A model generated the notes under the pieces. That model saw only the letters and a list, made by a program, of their open reading frames with translations, did not search any database and was not told the DNA's origin. DNA of 64,000 nucleotides from Actinokineospora auranticolor. GTDB taxonomy: Bacteria; Actinomycetota; Actinomycetes; Mycobacteriales; Pseudonocardiaceae. This document shows, one piece after another, positions 17,038-26,711 of the stretch (position 1 is its first letter; every line of letters begins with the position of its first letter). The stretch covers positions 372,001 to 436,000 of the forward strand of contig NZ_PTIX01000002.1 of the NCBI RefSeq assembly GCF_002934265.1, in the 5' to 3' direction. Position numbers and translations under genes: made by a program.

Positions 17038-17190
17038 CTGGCGCCCCTCCAACTGCGAACCAACCCGGATCATCCGTCGAGCTTTGACGGAGCATCGCGC
17101 GTTCGGTTCCGCGCCGGGCCGCAATCGCGCAACTCGTTTGCGGTCGCACCGGGCGAGCTGACCAGCCGGTAGGCCGGACCGGGGAGCGGG

Positions 17191-17203
17191 GATACTGGGG
17201 GGT
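17191..17203 (+). promoter_or_regulatory. Likely -10 element of a leaderless ABC transporter promoter
   Basis: GATACT at 17191-17196 lies seven bases before the GTG start at 17204. This is the spacing expected when transcription starts at the start codon. The intervening bases are G-rich but too close to act as a ribosome binding site. Confidence 0.45.
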
Positions 17204-18115
17204 GTGGAAACGACCCGCCCCGCACTGGAGGTCGACGGGATCGCCAAGCGCTACGGCGACGTCGTGGCCTGCGACGGGGTCGGCTTCACCGTCGGTCCCG
17301 GCGAGCTGTTCGGCTTCGTCGGCGGCAACGGCGCGGGCAAGACGACCACCATGCGGGTCGTGCTCGGCGTGGTCGAGCCGGACGCGGGCGCGGTGCGCTG
17401 GGCCGGTGCGCCGGTCGACCGCGCGGCCCGGCGCCGGTTCGGGTACCTGCCCGAGGAGCGCGGCCTCTACCCGCGGATGAGGGTGCTCGACCACCTCGTC
17501 TACCTCGCCGAGCTGCACGGGTTCACCACCAACGACGCGCACCGCGACGCCGAGCGGTGGATCACCCGGTTGGGGTTGCGCGGGTACCGGGAAACCGAGG
17601 TGCAGCGGCTTAGCCTGGGCAACCAGCAGCGGGTGCAGCTGGCCGCCGCGCTGGTGCACGACCCGGTGCTGCTGGTGCTCGACGAGCCGTTCTCCGGGCT
17701 GGACCCGCAGGCCGTCGACGTCCTGTCGGAGGTGCTGCGGGAGCGGGCGGCGGCGGGCGTGCCGGTGCTGTTCTCCAGCCACCAGCTCGACCTCGTCGAG
17801 CGGTTGTGCGACCGGGTGGGGATCATCCGGGCCGGGCGGCTGGCGGCCTGCGGGACGGTGGCCGAGCTGCGCGCCGGGTCGGGCAGCACGCTGGTGGTCG
17901 ACGCGCCCGCGGCCCGGCCGGGCTGGGCGGACGGGCTGCCCGGGGTGACCGTGCTGGGTGTGCGCGGCGGGCGCACGCGCCTGCGGCTGGCCGACGGCGC
18001 GGACGACCAGCCGGTGCTGGCCGCGGCGCTGGCGACCGGGCCGGTGCGCGGGTTCACCCACCAGGACCCGACGCTGGCCGAGCTGTACCGGGACGTGGTG
18101 GGGACGACCTCGTGA
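17204..18115 (+). CDS. ABC transporter ATP-binding protein
   Basis: This 303-residue ATPase has Walker A GGNGAGKTTT (about residues 40-49), an ABC signature LSLGNQQRVQ, Walker B VLLVLDEPFSGLD and switch His (SSHQLD). It has the C-terminal extension usual in drug or sodium-export type (DrrA/NatA-like) ATPases. The signature has LSLGN instead of LSGGQ. It pairs with the membrane protein gene 22 bases downstream. The complex would export a hydrophobic compound, ion or peptide; the substrate cannot be inferred. Confidence 0.9.
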   Translation: METTRPALEVDGIAKRYGDVVACDGVGFTVGPGELFGFVGGNGAGKTTTMRVVLGVVEPDAGAVRWAGAPVDRAARRRFGYLPEERGLYPRMRVLDHLVYLAELHGFTTNDAHRDAERWITRLGLRGYRETEVQRLSLGNQQRVQLAAALVHDPVLLVLDEPFSGLDPQAVDVLSEVLRERAAAGVPVLFSSHQLDLVERLCDRVGIIRAGRLAACGTVAELRAGSGSTLVVDAPAARPGWADGLPGVTVLGVRGGRTRLRLADGADDQPVLAAALATGPVRGFTHQDPTLAELYRDVVGTTS

Positions 18116-18137
18116 ACACCGTGAAGGGGGTGGGCGG

Positions 18138-19325
18138 GTGAGCCCGGTGCGGGCCGTGTGGCTGGTGGCCCGGCGGGAGCTGCGGACCCGGCTGCGCACC
18201 CGGTCGTTCCTCATCGGCACGGCGGTGTCGATCGCCGTGCTCATCGGGTTCGTGCTGATGCAGAGCACCCTGTTCGGCGGCGAACGGGTCACCCGGGTGG
18301 GCCTGTCCGGCCAGGCGACCGGCATCGCCAGGGCGCTGGCGGAGGAGGCGGCGTCCCGGGGGCTCGACGTCGAGGTGAGCACGGTCCGCGACCCGGCGTC
18401 CGGCGAGTCGTCGATCGTCGACGGCGACTTGGACGCGCTGGTGACGGGCGCGCCCGCGTCCCTGCACGTGGTGGTCGACGAGTCGCTCGACGAGAACCTG
18501 CGGCGGGCGCTGAACACGCTGGTGCAGCGGGAGGTGCTGCGCGCCCAACTGGCCTCCGTCGAGGACCTGGACCCGGACGAGGTCCTGTCCACGGTGGCCG
18601 ACGCGACGGTCGACGTGCGCGCCCTGCGCGCCCCTGACCCCACCCACGACCAGCGGCTGGCGATGGCGCTGGTGATCGTCGCGCTGCTGTACCTGTCGCT
18701 GCTGCTGTACGGGACGATGGTGGCCCAGGGCGTCGTGGAGGAGAAGTCGAGCCGGGTCGTGGAGATCCTGCTGGCGACCGTGCGGCCGTGGGAGCTGCTG
18801 GCGGGCAAGGTCCTCGGCCTGGGTCTGGTCGGTTTGGCGCAGCTGGTGGTGGTCGGCGGCGCCGGGACGGTGCTGGCCGTCGTGACGGGCGTCCTGACCA
18901 TCCCGTCGGCGGCGGTGGGCACGCTGCTGTGGGGTCTGCTCTGGTACCTGCTCGGCTACCTGTTCTACGCCACCGTCTTCGCCGCGGCGGGCTCCCTGGT
19001 GTCGCGCCAGGAGGAGACCCAGTCGGTCCTGCTGCCGATCACCTCGGTGCTCGTCCTGGCCTTCGTGCTGAGCTTCGGCCTCCTCACCCGAGCCCCCAAC
19101 ACCACGGCGACGGCGGTGCTGTCGGTGCTGCCGCCGTTCGCGCCGATCCTGATGCCGGGCCGCATCGCCCTGTCGGTGAGCACGACGTGGCAGGTGGTGG
19201 TGGCCATCCTGCTGATGCTGGGGTCGACGGCGGTGCTGACGTGGCTCAGCGGCCGCATCTACACGGGCGCCGTCCTGCGCACCGGCCCGCGGCTGAACTT
19301 CCGCCAGGCCCTGCGCCGCCCCTGA
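18138..19325 (+). CDS. ABC transporter permease (NatB/ABC-2 type)
   Basis: This is a 395-residue membrane protein. It has one N-terminal TM segment (about residues 20-42), a large extracytoplasmic domain of about 130 residues and five TM segments in the C-terminal half (from LAMALVIVALLYLSLLLYG onward). The phrase VVEEKSSRVVEILL is characteristic of the NatB/YhaP group. It forms the channel for the ATPase encoded just upstream. The GTG at 18138 follows a G-rich ribosome binding site; an upstream in-frame start at 17958 lies inside the ATPase gene and is rejected. Confidence 0.88.
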   Translation: MSPVRAVWLVARRELRTRLRTRSFLIGTAVSIAVLIGFVLMQSTLFGGERVTRVGLSGQATGIARALAEEAASRGLDVEVSTVRDPASGESSIVDGDLDALVTGAPASLHVVVDESLDENLRRALNTLVQREVLRAQLASVEDLDPDEVLSTVADATVDVRALRAPDPTHDQRLAMALVIVALLYLSLLLYGTMVAQGVVEEKSSRVVEILLATVRPWELLAGKVLGLGLVGLAQLVVVGGAGTVLAVVTGVLTIPSAAVGTLLWGLLWYLLGYLFYATVFAAAGSLVSRQEETQSVLLPITSVLVLAFVLSFGLLTRAPNTTATAVLSVLPPFAPILMPGRIALSVSTTWQVVVAILLMLGSTAVLTWLSGRIYTGAVLRTGPRLNFRQALRRP

Positions 19326-19422
19326 CCGCGCGGCAACCGGGAATCACCGTACCGACCACCGCACCTGGCGCGCGGGAGGCTCGGCGAGTTGGATGGCGTG
19401 ATCACCGGCTGAGGGAGGGCGC

Positions 19423-19788
19423 GTGATCGAGGGAGGGCAGGTTTTCCGGCGGGCCTGGGTCGAGGGGGTGCACCGGCACTTCCCGGGCGGACCGAAGGCC
19501 GAGCACACCGTGCCGTGGCACGAGCTGCCCGCCTGGGAGCGGGCCGCGGCGAACGCGGTGTACGAGCAGGTGCGGGCGTTCGTGGAGCTCGGGGACACCT
19601 CGAGGCTGAGCAGGGTCCAAAAGGGACGGTTTGTGGCGCTCTGCTGGGTCGCCCAGGTCTACAAGCACATCGAGGCGCCCAAGGCGTCGTACGTCGCCGA
19701 CTGGGACGAGTTGCCGCAGTGGCAGCGCGAGACCGATGCCGATGTGTTCGAGCACATCGAGGGCCTGATCCGGCCTCTGCTCACTTGA
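19423..19788 (+). CDS. Hypothetical protein with internal duplication
   Basis: This is a 121-residue soluble protein of unknown function. Its two halves repeat the pattern W-x-ELP-x-W-x-R followed by a helix. The first copy is WHELPAWER (32-40) with VYEQV; the second is WDELPQWQR (94-102) with VFEHI, 62 residues later. The GTG start follows GAGGGAGGG. The last eight bases overlap the 3' end of the convergent photolyase gene. RyR-like or phage-type small domains share the WxELP pattern, but I cannot assign a family. Confidence 0.75.
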   Translation: MIEGGQVFRRAWVEGVHRHFPGGPKAEHTVPWHELPAWERAAANAVYEQVRAFVELGDTSRLSRVQKGRFVALCWVAQVYKHIEAPKASYVADWDELPQWQRETDADVFEHIEGLIRPLLT

Positions 19789-21118
19789 TCTGCCCGTACC
19801 GCTCCAGCGACACCTGCCGTTCGTGGGCGTGGTCGACGATCGGGTCCGGGTAGCCGGGCACACCCGACGGCTGGTGGATCTTCTTGCCCACACACCCCCG
19901 CAGCTCCGGCACGTACTTGCGGACGTAGTCGCCGTGCGGGTCGAACTTCTCCCCCTGGGTGGTGGGGTTGAAGACGCGGAAGTACGGGGCCGCGTCCGTG
20001 CCCGAGCCCGCCACCCACTGCCAGTTGAGCTGGTTCGACGCCAGGTCGCCGTCGACCAGGTGGCGCATGAAGTGCCGGGCACCCCACCACCACGGGACGT
20101 GCAGGTCCTTCACCAGGAAGCTGGCCACGATCATGCGGACGCGGTTGTGCATCCAACCTTCCGCCAGCAGTTGGCGCATCCCCGCGTCGACGATCGGGTA
20201 GCCGGTCTCGCCGCGGCACCAGGCGTCGAAGTTGTCCTCGGCGTCGGTGTCGGTGTCGGTGCGCATGGCGTCGAACTTGGGGTTGTAGTTCTTGCGGGCG
20301 GCGGTCGGGTTGTGCCACAGGACGTCCGCGTGGAACTCGCGCCAGGCGAGTTCGTTGCGGTAGGTGCCGGGGCCCAGGTCGGCGAGCAGGGTCCGGGGGT
20401 GCACGCAGCCCCAGCGCAGGTAGGCCGACATCCGGCTGCTGCCGTCGACGCCGGGGCGGTCGCGGTCGTGGTCGTAGTCACCCAGCCGCTCGTCGCGGAA
20501 CTCGGCCCAGGTCTCCAACGCGGCCCGCTCCCCCGCCTCGGGTAGCTCCGCCCGCACCGACGGGTCGTCCGGGATGCGCACCCGCCGCGGGCCGCCGTCC
20601 TTGTCCGCGGGATCGATCCAGTCCAGTGTGGACGCGTCGGTGTCTGCGGGTTTGCGCCAGCCGTGGTCGGCCCAGGCGCGGCTGAACGGGGTGAACACCT
20701 TGAACGGCTTGCCATCGGACTTCACCACCCGCCCCGGCGCGACCGCGTACGGCGACCCGGTGCGGACGAACTCGACGTCCAGCGCCTCGGCCACGCGGTC
20801 GTCGCGCGCGCTGCCGTACGGACCGAAGTCCGCCGACACGTGAACCGATCCAGCACCCACCGCGCGCACCACGCGCGGCAGCACGTCGACCGGGTCCCCG
20901 CGCACCACGAGCAGCCGTCCGCCCAGTTGCTCGTCGAGGTCCCGCAGGCACCGGTACAGGAAGGCCGACCGCGCCGGACCGGACGGCCGCAGCAGCTCCT
21001 CGTCCAGCACGAACAGCCCCAGCCCGCGCGGTGTGCGCTCGGCCGCCGCCAACAGGACCGGGTGGTCGCCGGTCCGCAGGTCACGCCGGAACCACACCAC
21101 CGCAGGAGTCTCCGCCAC
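19781..21118 (-). CDS. phrB: Deoxyribodipyrimidine photolyase
   Basis: This is a class I cyclobutane pyrimidine dimer photolyase of about 445 residues. The N-terminal alpha/beta domain starts VVWFRRDLRTGDHP. The C-terminal FAD domain contains WREFHADVLWHNP, GYPIVDAGMRQL, NRVRMIVASFLVKDL and the signature NWQWVAGSGTDAAPYFRVFNP, split by nothing unusual. It repairs UV-induced dimers using blue light. The GTG at 21118 is preceded by TAACCT in the position of a leaderless -10 box; a TTG at 21127 is the alternative. It is transcribed alone. Confidence 0.94.
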   Translation of the reverse strand: MAETPAVVWFRRDLRTGDHPVLLAAAERTPRGLGLFVLDEELLRPSGPARSAFLYRCLRDLDEQLGGRLLVVRGDPVDVLPRVVRAVGAGSVHVSADFGPYGSARDDRVAEALDVEFVRTGSPYAVAPGRVVKSDGKPFKVFTPFSRAWADHGWRKPADTDASTLDWIDPADKDGGPRRVRIPDDPSVRAELPEAGERAALETWAEFRDERLGDYDHDRDRPGVDGSSRMSAYLRWGCVHPRTLLADLGPGTYRNELAWREFHADVLWHNPTAARKNYNPKFDAMRTDTDTDAEDNFDAWCRGETGYPIVDAGMRQLLAEGWMHNRVRMIVASFLVKDLHVPWWWGARHFMRHLVDGDLASNQLNWQWVAGSGTDAAPYFRVFNPTTQGEKFDPHGDYVRKYVPELRGCVGKKIHQPSGVPGYPDPIVDHAHERQVSLERYGQIK

Positions 21119-21193
21119 GGCGGGCAAGGTTACCGATCACCGGCCCACCCCGCAGTGCCACTCCATCGGGTTAACCCGACCGTGGAAACGGCA

Positions 21194-21222
21194 GCGGCGC
21201 CGTCCACAGTCGACGGCGCCGC
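21194..21222 (-). terminator. Terminator of the citrate synthase gene
   Basis: GCGGCGCCGTC (21194-21204) and GACGGCGCCGC (21212-21222) form a perfect 11-bp stem with a 7-base loop, 16 bases after the minus-strand stop codon. Confidence 0.8.
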
Positions 21223-21237
21223 GATCGTGGTGGGGTG

Positions 21238-22554
<1,317 letters not shown>

Positions 22555-22770
22555 GCAAGTACCTCTCACACTCGGGCAGGGCGGCGGTGACGGCCGAGCC
22601 GGTACGGCCCTGGTCGGGTGCGATCACGGCCGATGCGAATTGCGGCCACAGCGCAGCACCGCCCCATTGGGGTCCTGAGCCTCCTACGCTAGTGCTCCGC
22701 GCGCATTACGGACAGCCGTGACCGGGGGCGTCGGGCACTCTTGGGACACGTATCACAAATGACGCCACGT

Positions 22771-23379
22771 TTACGCCGGATTTCCCGGCGGCGCATCCCG
22801 GCTCAGTCCACCGAGCAATAGATCCGCCAAACCGGTGAACGCCTCGGCGTCGGAGACTTCGGCGCGCGCGGTGAGCACACCGGACTGGATGCCCTCGATC
22901 AGCCACCCGGCCATCTCGGCCACGAGCGCCGCGTGCACGTCCCGGAAGATGCCCTCCGCCACCCCCTCCGCGATGAACCCGCGGATCCGCTCGGCGGCGG
23001 CCTTGGCGTTGCGCTGGTACACCGCCCGGGTGGGGGCGAAGGCGGCGACGTCCTCGACGAAGCGCGGCGAGGCCACGCCCAGCTCCCGCGCGGCCCCGGA
23101 GAGGTAGCGCTCGATCCGCTCGCGCGCGTCGGCCGCGGTGGCGACGCCCTTCTCGACGCGCTCGGTGGCGCCGCGGAAGAAGTGGCCGACGACCTTGAGC
23201 GCCAGTTGCTCCTTGCTCGGCGCGAGCGCGTACAGGGTGGACTTGGAGCAGCGCAGCCGGGCGGCGAAGCCGTCGAGGGTGGTGTCGGCGAACCCCTCGG
23301 CCAGGAAGATCCCGAGCAGCTGCTCCAGCAGGGCGGCCTGCCGGGCGGTCGGGGTGCGTCGCGGGTTCATGTCGTTCAC
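22771..23379 (-). CDS. TetR family transcriptional regulator
   Basis: This 202-residue protein has an N-terminal TetR HTH (about 17-60; recognition helix CSKSTLYALAPSKEQL) and a helical C-terminal region like TetR_C families that bind acyl-CoA or drugs. It is divergent from an acyl-CoA dehydrogenase. The intergenic region contains three AGTACT-centred palindromes, so it probably represses both itself and the dehydrogenase, with an acyl-CoA as the natural inducer candidate. The start may be the GTG at 23379 or the ATG at 23370. Confidence 0.88.
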   Translation of the reverse strand: MNDMNPRRTPTARQAALLEQLLGIFLAEGFADTTLDGFAARLRCSKSTLYALAPSKEQLALKVVGHFFRGATERVEKGVATAADARERIERYLSGAARELGVASPRFVEDVAAFAPTRAVYQRNAKAAAERIRGFIAEGVAEGIFRDVHAALVAEMAGWLIEGIQSGVLTARAEVSDAEAFTGLADLLLGGLSRDAPPGNPA

Positions 23380-23404
23380 AGTATCGACAGGTCAGGACCC
23401 CGAA

Positions 23405-23444
23405 CAGTACTGTGGAGCGTCCCCCAGTACTGTCCCGAGTACTG
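23405..23444. promoter_or_regulatory. Triple CAGTACTG palindrome, candidate TetR operator
   Basis: CAGTACTG occurs at 23405-23412 and 23425-23432, and a 7-of-8 copy (AGTACTG) at 23438-23444. All lie between the TetR gene and the acyl-CoA dehydrogenase start. The first two are spaced 20 bp apart centre to centre. Repeated identical palindromes in a divergent TetR promoter strongly suggest binding sites. Confidence 0.7.
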
Positions 23445-23470
23445 CTCAGGTTTGACCGAAAGGCCCGAAC

Positions 23471-24628
23471 ATGCCTGCCGAGCGCCTGCTGCCCACCACC
23501 GAGGCCGAGGACCTGCTCGCCCTCACCCGTGAGATCGCCCGCGACGAACTCGCGCCGGTCGCCGCCGAGTACGAGGAACACGAGCGCTTCCCCCGCGAGC
23601 AGTTCCGGCTGCTCGGCCGCAGCGGCCTGCTGGGGCTGCCGTACCCGGAGGAGTGGGGTGGGTCGGCGCTGCCCTACGAGGTGTACCTCCAGGTCCTCGA
23701 GGAGCTGGCGGCGGCGTGGATGACGGTGGGCGTCGGCGTGTCCGTGCACACCATGTCCTGCTACGCGCTCGCCCGGCACGGCACCGAGGAGCAGCGGGCC
23801 CGGTTCCTGCCGGACATGCTCGGCGGGGACCTGCTCGGCGCGTACGCGCTGTCGGAGAGCCACGCGGGCTCGGACGCCGCCGCGCTGACCACCCGGGCCC
23901 GGCGCGAGGGCGACGACTACCTGGTCAACGGCGCCAAGGCGTGGATCACCCACGGCGGTCAGGCGGACTTCTACACGACCATGGTCCGCACCTCGGACGA
24001 CGGCGCGCGGGGCATCAGCTGCCTGCTGGTCGACGCGGGCACGCCCGGCGTGGAGTTCACCCCGCCGGAGCGCAAGATGGGCCTCACCGGCTCGTCCACC
24101 ACCCAGGTCCTGTTCTCCGGCGCCCGGGTCCCCACCGACCGGCTGCTCGGCGCCGAGGGCCAGGGGTTCAAGATCGCGCTCTCCGCGCTGAACTCCGGGC
24201 GGCTCGGCATCGCGGCGTGCGCGGTCGGGTTGGCGCAGGCCGCGTTGGACGAGGCCGTGTCCTACGCCAAGCAGCGCACCCAGTTCGGCCGGACGATCAT
24301 CGACTTCCAAGGACTGGGCTTCCTGCTCGCGGACATGGCCGCCGCCGTGGAGTCGGCCCGCGCGACCTACCTGGAGGCCGCCCGCAGGCGCGACCGCGGC
24401 CTGCCGTTCGTCCGCCAGGCCTCGATCGCCAAGCTGGTCGCCACCGACGCGGCCATGAAGGTCACCACGGACGCGGTGCAGGTCCTCGGCGGCGCGGGCT
24501 ACACCCGCGACTTCCCGGTCGAGCGCTACCTGCGCGAGGCGAAGGTGCCCCAGATCTTCGAGGGCACCAACCAGATCCAGCGCGTGGTGATCGCCCGCCA
24601 GCTGCGCGAAGCCGATGTGACCGGATGA
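23471..24628 (+). CDS. Acyl-CoA dehydrogenase
   Basis: This 385-residue flavoenzyme catalyses alpha,beta-dehydrogenation of acyl-CoA. The N-terminal helical domain, the middle beta domain (AYALSESHAGSDAA, GAKAWITHGGQ) and the C-terminal helical domain are complete. The C-terminus holds RTQFGRTIIDFQGLGF, the QVLGGAGYTRDFPVERYLREAK signature and the catalytic-base region IFEGTNQIQ. Length and order match FadE/ACAD proteins. It is monocistronic, has AAAGG nine bases before the ATG and faces a divergent TetR gene. M. tuberculosis carries fadE10 in the equivalent neighbourhood, but orthology is unproven. Confidence 0.93.
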   Translation: MPAERLLPTTEAEDLLALTREIARDELAPVAAEYEEHERFPREQFRLLGRSGLLGLPYPEEWGGSALPYEVYLQVLEELAAAWMTVGVGVSVHTMSCYALARHGTEEQRARFLPDMLGGDLLGAYALSESHAGSDAAALTTRARREGDDYLVNGAKAWITHGGQADFYTTMVRTSDDGARGISCLLVDAGTPGVEFTPPERKMGLTGSSTTQVLFSGARVPTDRLLGAEGQGFKIALSALNSGRLGIAACAVGLAQAALDEAVSYAKQRTQFGRTIIDFQGLGFLLADMAAAVESARATYLEAARRRDRGLPFVRQASIAKLVATDAAMKVTTDAVQVLGGAGYTRDFPVERYLREAKVPQIFEGTNQIQRVVIARQLREADVTG

Positions 24629-24807
24629 CCGGGACGGCCTGAGGGGACCGCGATCGGTCGCGGGAAGACGGGTTGTGAACGGTCCGCTGTGAATACCGCG
24701 AACCGCCGGATTCACGCCGATCACGCGTCACCCCCTTACGCGACAGTCAGTATCGACGATCATGACGACATGGGGAACACTGTCTCGGCTCGCTGCGGTG
24801 GTGCTCG

Positions 24808-25437
24808 GTGAACCAACCGGTCCTGGCCGACCAGGTGGTCGACATCCTGGCTGACCTGGCGTCGAACACCTTGTCCGGCAACCAGAAGCGCGCCGCGGAC
24901 GTCCTCTTCGACGCGGTGCTCGGCCGGTTGCGCCGGATCCGGCTGGCCGCCGCGTTCGACGTGTTCGAGGCCGACCCGACCGCGCCGCAGCCGAGGTCGA
25001 CGCTGACCACGATCCTCAACGACCAGTTCGCCCGCGACCCGTCCTTCCGCGACCAGGTCTCGAACCTGGCGCAGGCCGCGGGCGCGGCGCCGCAGCCGCC
25101 GGAGGAGCCCCTGCCCGCCCGGTACTCCCCGCGGGTGCCCAAGCGGGTCCTCATGGGGGCCGGGGCGGCGGTCCTGGCCCTGGCCCTGGTCGTGGGTGGT
25201 CGCGCGCTGTTCGTCGAGCTGACCGAGGAACCCGAGTTGGACGGCACCACACCGTGCCGGACCTTCTGGACGTTGAAAGAACCCGAACAGCGGGGACTGC
25301 TGGTCCGCGCCTACCGCGGCAAGGGCCAGGAACGGCGCGAGGACGAGCCGTACATCGTGGCGAGCGTCCTGTACGCCTGCGGGCAAAGCCCGGATAGCAC
25401 GGTCAACGACATAATCGACGCGGCGGCGCTGAAATAG
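24808..25437 (+). CDS. Hypothetical membrane-anchored protein
   Basis: This 209-residue protein has a cytoplasmic helical N-terminal part (about residues 1-90) and a Pro-rich linker. A single TM segment lies at about 114-131 (LMGAGAAVLALALVVGG). An extracytoplasmic C-terminal domain contains two Cys (150 and 191) that could form a disulfide. I recognise no family. The start GTG at 24808 has a weak ribosome binding site. It lies alone between the acyl-CoA dehydrogenase and a convergent amidohydrolase, and may be a sensor or anchor of unknown role. Confidence 0.7.
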   Translation: MNQPVLADQVVDILADLASNTLSGNQKRAADVLFDAVLGRLRRIRLAAAFDVFEADPTAPQPRSTLTTILNDQFARDPSFRDQVSNLAQAAGAAPQPPEEPLPARYSPRVPKRVLMGAGAAVLALALVVGGRALFVELTEEPELDGTTPCRTFWTLKEPEQRGLLVRAYRGKGQERREDEPYIVASVLYACGQSPDSTVNDIIDAAALK

Positions 25438-25454
25438 CGCGGAATTCCGCCGGT

Positions 25455-26666
25455 TCAGCCCCGGTGGAACGGGCTCTCGGTCACGCCGAACCCGGTTTGC
25501 TCGTCGAACCGGTACACCGACCGCCCATTCACGAACACCCGCGTGGCGCGGCTCATCACGTCCAGCGGGTCGCCCGACCAGAGCACCACGTCGGCGTCGA
25601 GCCCCGGTGCCAGCGCGCCGACGCGGTCACCGATTCCCATCATCTCCGCCGGGTTGGTGGTGATCGACCGCAATCCGGTCTCCTCGTCCAGCCCCTCCTT
25701 CACCGCCAGGGTCACCTGGTGCACGAGGAAGTTGATGGGCACGACGGGGTGGTCGGTGGTGATCGCGATGCGAACACCCGCCCGCGCCAGGATCCCGGGG
25801 GTGCGCAGCGTGCGGTTGCGCAGCTCCACCTTGAGGCGGCTGACGAACAGCGGCCCGACGACGACGGGGATGTCGCGTTCGGCGATGAGGTCGGCGATCA
25901 GGTGCGCTTCCGTGCCGTGGTTGAGGACCAGGCGGTAGCCGAACTCGTCGGCCAGGCGGATCGCGGTCGCGATGTCGTCGGCGCGGTGGGCGTGCTGGCA
26001 CCAGGGGATCTCGCCGTCGAGCACGCGCGCGAGGGTCTCGTCGGCGAGGTCGCGGTCGAACGGTTCGCCGTTCTCCCGCGCGCGGTCCCGTCGGGCGCGG
26101 TAGTCCTGGGCCTTGGTCAGGGCCTCGCGGATGACGGCCGCGACGCCCAACCTGGTGGCGGGCATGACGTTGCGCTCGCCGTAGTTGCGCTTCGGGTTCT
26201 CCCCCAACGCGCTCTTGACGCTGATCGGCGCGCGCACCAGCATCTCGTCGGCGGTGCGGCCCCAGGCCTTCACGGCAACCGTCTGGCCGCCGATCACGTT
26301 GCCGGAGCCCGGTTTCACCACGATCGTCGTGACGCCACCGGCCAGCGCGTCGCGGAAGCCCTCGTCGTCCGGGTTGATCGCGTCGAGGGCCGACACCTGC
26401 GCGGTGACGGGGTTGGTCGTCTCGTTGAGGTCGCGACCCTCCCAGCCCTCGGACTCCTCCAGGACGCCGACGTGGCCGTGCGCCTCGACGAAACCGGGCA
26501 GCACCCAGGAACCCGACGCGTCCACGATCTCCGCGTCGTCCGGGACGTCCACGTCGGCGGCGGGGCCGACGGCGGCGATCCGGCCGCCATCGATGAGCAC
26601 GGTCCCGCCCTCGATCGGCGCGCCCACAACCGGAACCACGTATCCACCCGTCACGGCGATAGTCAC
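25455..26666 (-). CDS. Amidohydrolase family protein (imidazolonepropionase-like)
   Basis: This 403-residue metal-dependent hydrolase has a small beta domain at both ends and a TIM barrel. Expected metal ligands are present: AHGH near residue 63, a His pair in WCQHAHRADD, LNHGTEAH and the Asp in TTDHP. It resembles the cytosolic imidazolonepropionase/prolidase-like branch that cleaves cyclic amides or Xaa-Pro dipeptides. The substrate is unknown. The C-terminal phrase GDPLDVMSRATRVFVNG is typical of the superfamily. It is followed 45 bases upstream on the same strand by the aldose epimerase gene. Confidence 0.88.
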   Translation of the reverse strand: MTIAVTGGYVVPVVGAPIEGGTVLIDGGRIAAVGPAADVDVPDDAEIVDASGSWVLPGFVEAHGHVGVLEESEGWEGRDLNETTNPVTAQVSALDAINPDDEGFRDALAGGVTTIVVKPGSGNVIGGQTVAVKAWGRTADEMLVRAPISVKSALGENPKRNYGERNVMPATRLGVAAVIREALTKAQDYRARRDRARENGEPFDRDLADETLARVLDGEIPWCQHAHRADDIATAIRLADEFGYRLVLNHGTEAHLIADLIAERDIPVVVGPLFVSRLKVELRNRTLRTPGILARAGVRIAITTDHPVVPINFLVHQVTLAVKEGLDEETGLRSITTNPAEMMGIGDRVGALAPGLDADVVLWSGDPLDVMSRATRVFVNGRSVYRFDEQTGFGVTESPFHRG

Positions 26667-26711
26667 ACCACCACCGTAGCGCGATGATCAACATGCCACC
26701 GGCCCGAACGG

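Noticed and set aside
22706-24724. 672-residue minus-strand frame covering the acyl-CoA dehydrogenase and TetR genes
   Set aside because: Overlaps two well-recognised genes on both strands and has no family features.
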